NCBI GenBank assembly: GCA_051653685.1
Contig: JBOFWQ010000093.1
Location: 1-14,675 of the forward strand
Direction: 5' to 3'
DNA: 14,675 nt
Origin: Faucicola sp937889485
Lineage (GTDB): Bacteria > Pseudomonadota > Gammaproteobacteria > Pseudomonadales > Moraxellaceae
Shown: piece after piece, positions 13,266 to 14,675 of the stretch
How the letters are laid out: the number at the start of each line of letters is the position of its first letter
Position numbering within the stretch: position 1 is the first letter of the stretch
Notes under the pieces: model-generated
What the model saw: the letters and a program-made list of their open reading frames with translations, nothing else
Told to the model about the DNA's origin: nothing
Database searches by the model: none
Program-made: the position numbers and the translations under genes

Positions 13266-14381
13266 ATGTCGACTCACAATCCCATCCAGCGCAAACCTAC
13301 CAAACAAATCCATGTGGGCAACGTTGCAATTGGTGGAGATGCGCCGATTAGTGTGCAGAGTATGACAAATACCGATACGTGTGACGTGGCAGCCACGGTT
13401 GCCCAAATCAATCGCTGCGTAGAGGCAGGTGCCGACTTTATGCGCGTATCTACCCCTACTATGGATTCTGTGGCAGCGTTTGCAAAGATCAAACAACAAG
13501 TGAGCGTGCCCCTCGTCGCTGATATTCATTTTGACTACAAAATTGCACTGGCAGTGGCAGAGGCAGGCGCCGATTGTTTAAGAATTAACCCTGGCAATAT
13601 TGGCAATGAGCAAAAAGTACGCGAGGTTATTGCCGCTGCCAAACACCATGGTATCAGTATGCGCATTGGCGTTAATGCAGGATCCTTAGAAAAAGATATT
13701 CAAAAAAAATATGGCGAGCCGACAGGACAAGCCATGCTTGAATCTGCGATGCGCCATATTGATATTTTAGATCGTAACAACTTTGACCAATTTAAAATTT
13801 CTGTCAAAGCAAGCAACGTTTTTTTGACCATGGATGCCTACCGTCTTATTTCCGCCCAAGTGGACAATCCCCTGCATTTAGGGGTGACTGAAGCAGGTGT
13901 TTATCGCACAGGCACGGTCAAATCTGCCATTGCGCTTGGGGGGCTGTTACTAGAAGGCATTGGTGACACCATGCGTATCTCGCTAGCTGCCGAGCCCGAA
14001 GAAGAAATCAAAATTGGTTTTGACATCCTAAAATCGTTAGGCATTCGCAGCAATGGCGTTAATTTTATTGCCTGCCCCAGCTGTTCTCGCCAAGAATTTG
14101 ATGTGATTCGAGTCATGATGGATTTAGAAAAACGCCTTGAAGATATTCGAGAACCCATGGATGTGTCTGTGATTGGCTGCAAAGTCAACGGCCCAGGCGA
14201 GGCAAAAGAGTCAGACATTGGCGTAGTAGGTGCAAGCCCCAACAGTTTGGTGTACCAAAATGGCGAAAAAAGCCACCTCATTGACACCACAAAATTGGCA
14301 GATGAAATAGAAGCCATGGTAAGGGCAAAAGTGCTAGCGCGTGAAAAACTACGCGCCAATGAAATTTTAAGGGTCAAATAA
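13266..14381 (+). CDS. ispG: 4-hydroxy-3-methylbut-2-enyl diphosphate synthase
   Basis: IspG (GcpE) is the iron-sulfur enzyme of the non-mevalonate (MEP) pathway that turns methylerythritol cyclodiphosphate into HMBPP, the precursor of all isoprenoids. The 371-residue product is almost the same length as the E. coli enzyme (372). Cluster ligands are at the same numbers as in E. coli: Cys270 and Cys273 (ACPSCSRQ), Cys305 (VIGCKVNGPGE) and Glu312. The TIM-barrel N-terminal part shows VQSMTNTDT (30-38), VADIHFDY (84-91) and RINPGNIG (106-113). AGGA with a 7-nt spacer precedes ATG 13266, a strong ribosome site. It sits between rodZ (42 nt) and hisS (58 nt), as in most gammaproteobacteria. No terminator is seen on either side, so it belongs to the pilF-rodZ-ispG-hisS unit. 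Confidence 0.97.
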   Translation: MSTHNPIQRKPTKQIHVGNVAIGGDAPISVQSMTNTDTCDVAATVAQINRCVEAGADFMRVSTPTMDSVAAFAKIKQQVSVPLVADIHFDYKIALAVAEAGADCLRINPGNIGNEQKVREVIAAAKHHGISMRIGVNAGSLEKDIQKKYGEPTGQAMLESAMRHIDILDRNNFDQFKISVKASNVFLTMDAYRLISAQVDNPLHLGVTEAGVYRTGTVKSAIALGGLLLEGIGDTMRISLAAEPEEEIKIGFDILKSLGIRSNGVNFIACPSCSRQEFDVIRVMMDLEKRLEDIREPMDVSVIGCKVNGPGEAKESDIGVVGASPNSLVYQNGEKSHLIDTTKLADEIEAMVRAKVLAREKLRANEILRVK

Positions 14382-14439
14382 CTCACGACCCGTTAATTAC
14401 CGTATCATATGAATTACTTTTTATTTTGGGGAATACACC

Positions 14440-14675
14440 ATGCTAAAATCCATCAAAGGTTTTAATGACATTTTGCAAATTGAAACCGACAAAACCCGAC
14501 CTTCTAGTGAATGGCGACAACTTGAGCAATCATTGACCGCGGTGCTAGACCAGTTTGGTTTTGAACAAATTCGTTTACCCATTGTCGAAGAAACGCAATT
14601 GTTTGCCAGAGCCATTGGCGATGCTACCGACATTGTTGAAAAAGAAATGTACAGTTTTTACGATAAATCAAACCC
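14440..14675 (+). CDS. hisS: Histidyl-tRNA synthetase, N-terminal part
   Basis: HisRS is a class II synthetase that charges tRNA-His. The window contains the first 78 codons; the gene runs off the right edge. The start MLKSIKGFNDI matches the family, in which a short lead with a G-(M/F)-N-D segment precedes motif 1. Motif 1 and what follows are visible at 39-74: GFEQIRLPIVEETQLF, then RAIGDATDIVEKEMYSF. GGGGA with a 7-nt spacer precedes ATG 14440, a strong ribosome site. It follows ispG by 58 nt and is probably the last visible gene of that operon; beyond the edge, yfgM, bamB and der would be expected from the usual gene order (inference). Confidence 0.95.
   Translation, partial: MLKSIKGFNDILQIETDKTRPSSEWRQLEQSLTAVLDQFGFEQIRLPIVEETQLFARAIGDATDIVEKEMYSFYDKSN

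Noticed and set aside
1..14675. CRISPR arrays, insertion sequences, phage genes, tRNA genes or a repeated DNA-uptake word.
   Set aside because: Reading through both strands I found no regularly spaced repeats, transposase or phage motifs, cloverleaf sequences, or frequent 9-10-base word.

Overview
This window reads as a stretch of mostly housekeeping chromosome from a gammaproteobacterium, most likely a member of the Moraxellaceae (Moraxella or a relative such as Psychrobacter). The reasons are the gene order rlmN - pilF - rodZ - ispG - hisS (the Pseudomonadales form of a conserved gammaproteobacterial block, with pilF between rlmN and rodZ), the fused RlmKL rRNA methyltransferase, the lipoprotein signals and a fairly AT-rich base composition. 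The genus is an inference, since no database search was possible. Genes fill nearly the whole window and no stretch of more than 300 bases lacks one.

Layout. Bases 1-152: the start of a lipoprotein gene on the minus strand, running off the left edge. Bases 153-409: an AT-rich divergent intergenic region with a perfect 19-bp palindrome. Bases 410-1180: an outer-membrane protein of the MipA/OmpV family. Bases 1226-2404, minus strand: a lipoprotein DNA/RNA non-specific endonuclease followed by a small unknown protein. Bases 2636-3346: queC (queuosine pathway). Bases 3455-3766: a small exported four-cysteine protein, closed by a very clear Rho-independent terminator. Bases 3946-5644: a BCP/PrxQ-type peroxiredoxin and an MscS-family channel. 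Bases 5768-8056: rlmKL. Bases 8188-8667: a hemerythrin-like protein. Bases 8748-9764, minus strand: dusB with its own terminator. Bases 9966-11153: rlmN. Bases 11390-14675: pilF, rodZ, ispG and the first part of hisS, probably one transcription unit.

How the genes work together. Four RNA-modification enzymes (QueC, RlmKL, DusB, RlmN) lie within about 8.5 kb, and hisS adds a tRNA-charging enzyme. A second theme is the envelope: OmpV-like protein, nuclease lipoprotein, four-cysteine protein, MscS channel, PilF (type IV pilus secretin assembly) and RodZ (cell shape). IspG supplies isoprenoid precursors, which include the undecaprenyl carrier used in wall synthesis. The peroxiredoxin and hemerythrin-like protein suggest oxidative or nitrosative stress handling.

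I found no CRISPR array, insertion sequence, phage gene, tRNA or rRNA, and no convincing new multi-gene system. The observations most worth checking are regulatory (palindromes at the ompV-like and rlmN promoters, and a promoter inside the end of rlmKL that drives a structured leader), two 15-nt tandem duplications about 150 bp apart, a peroxiredoxin lacking the usual resolving cysteine, and two small unknown proteins.
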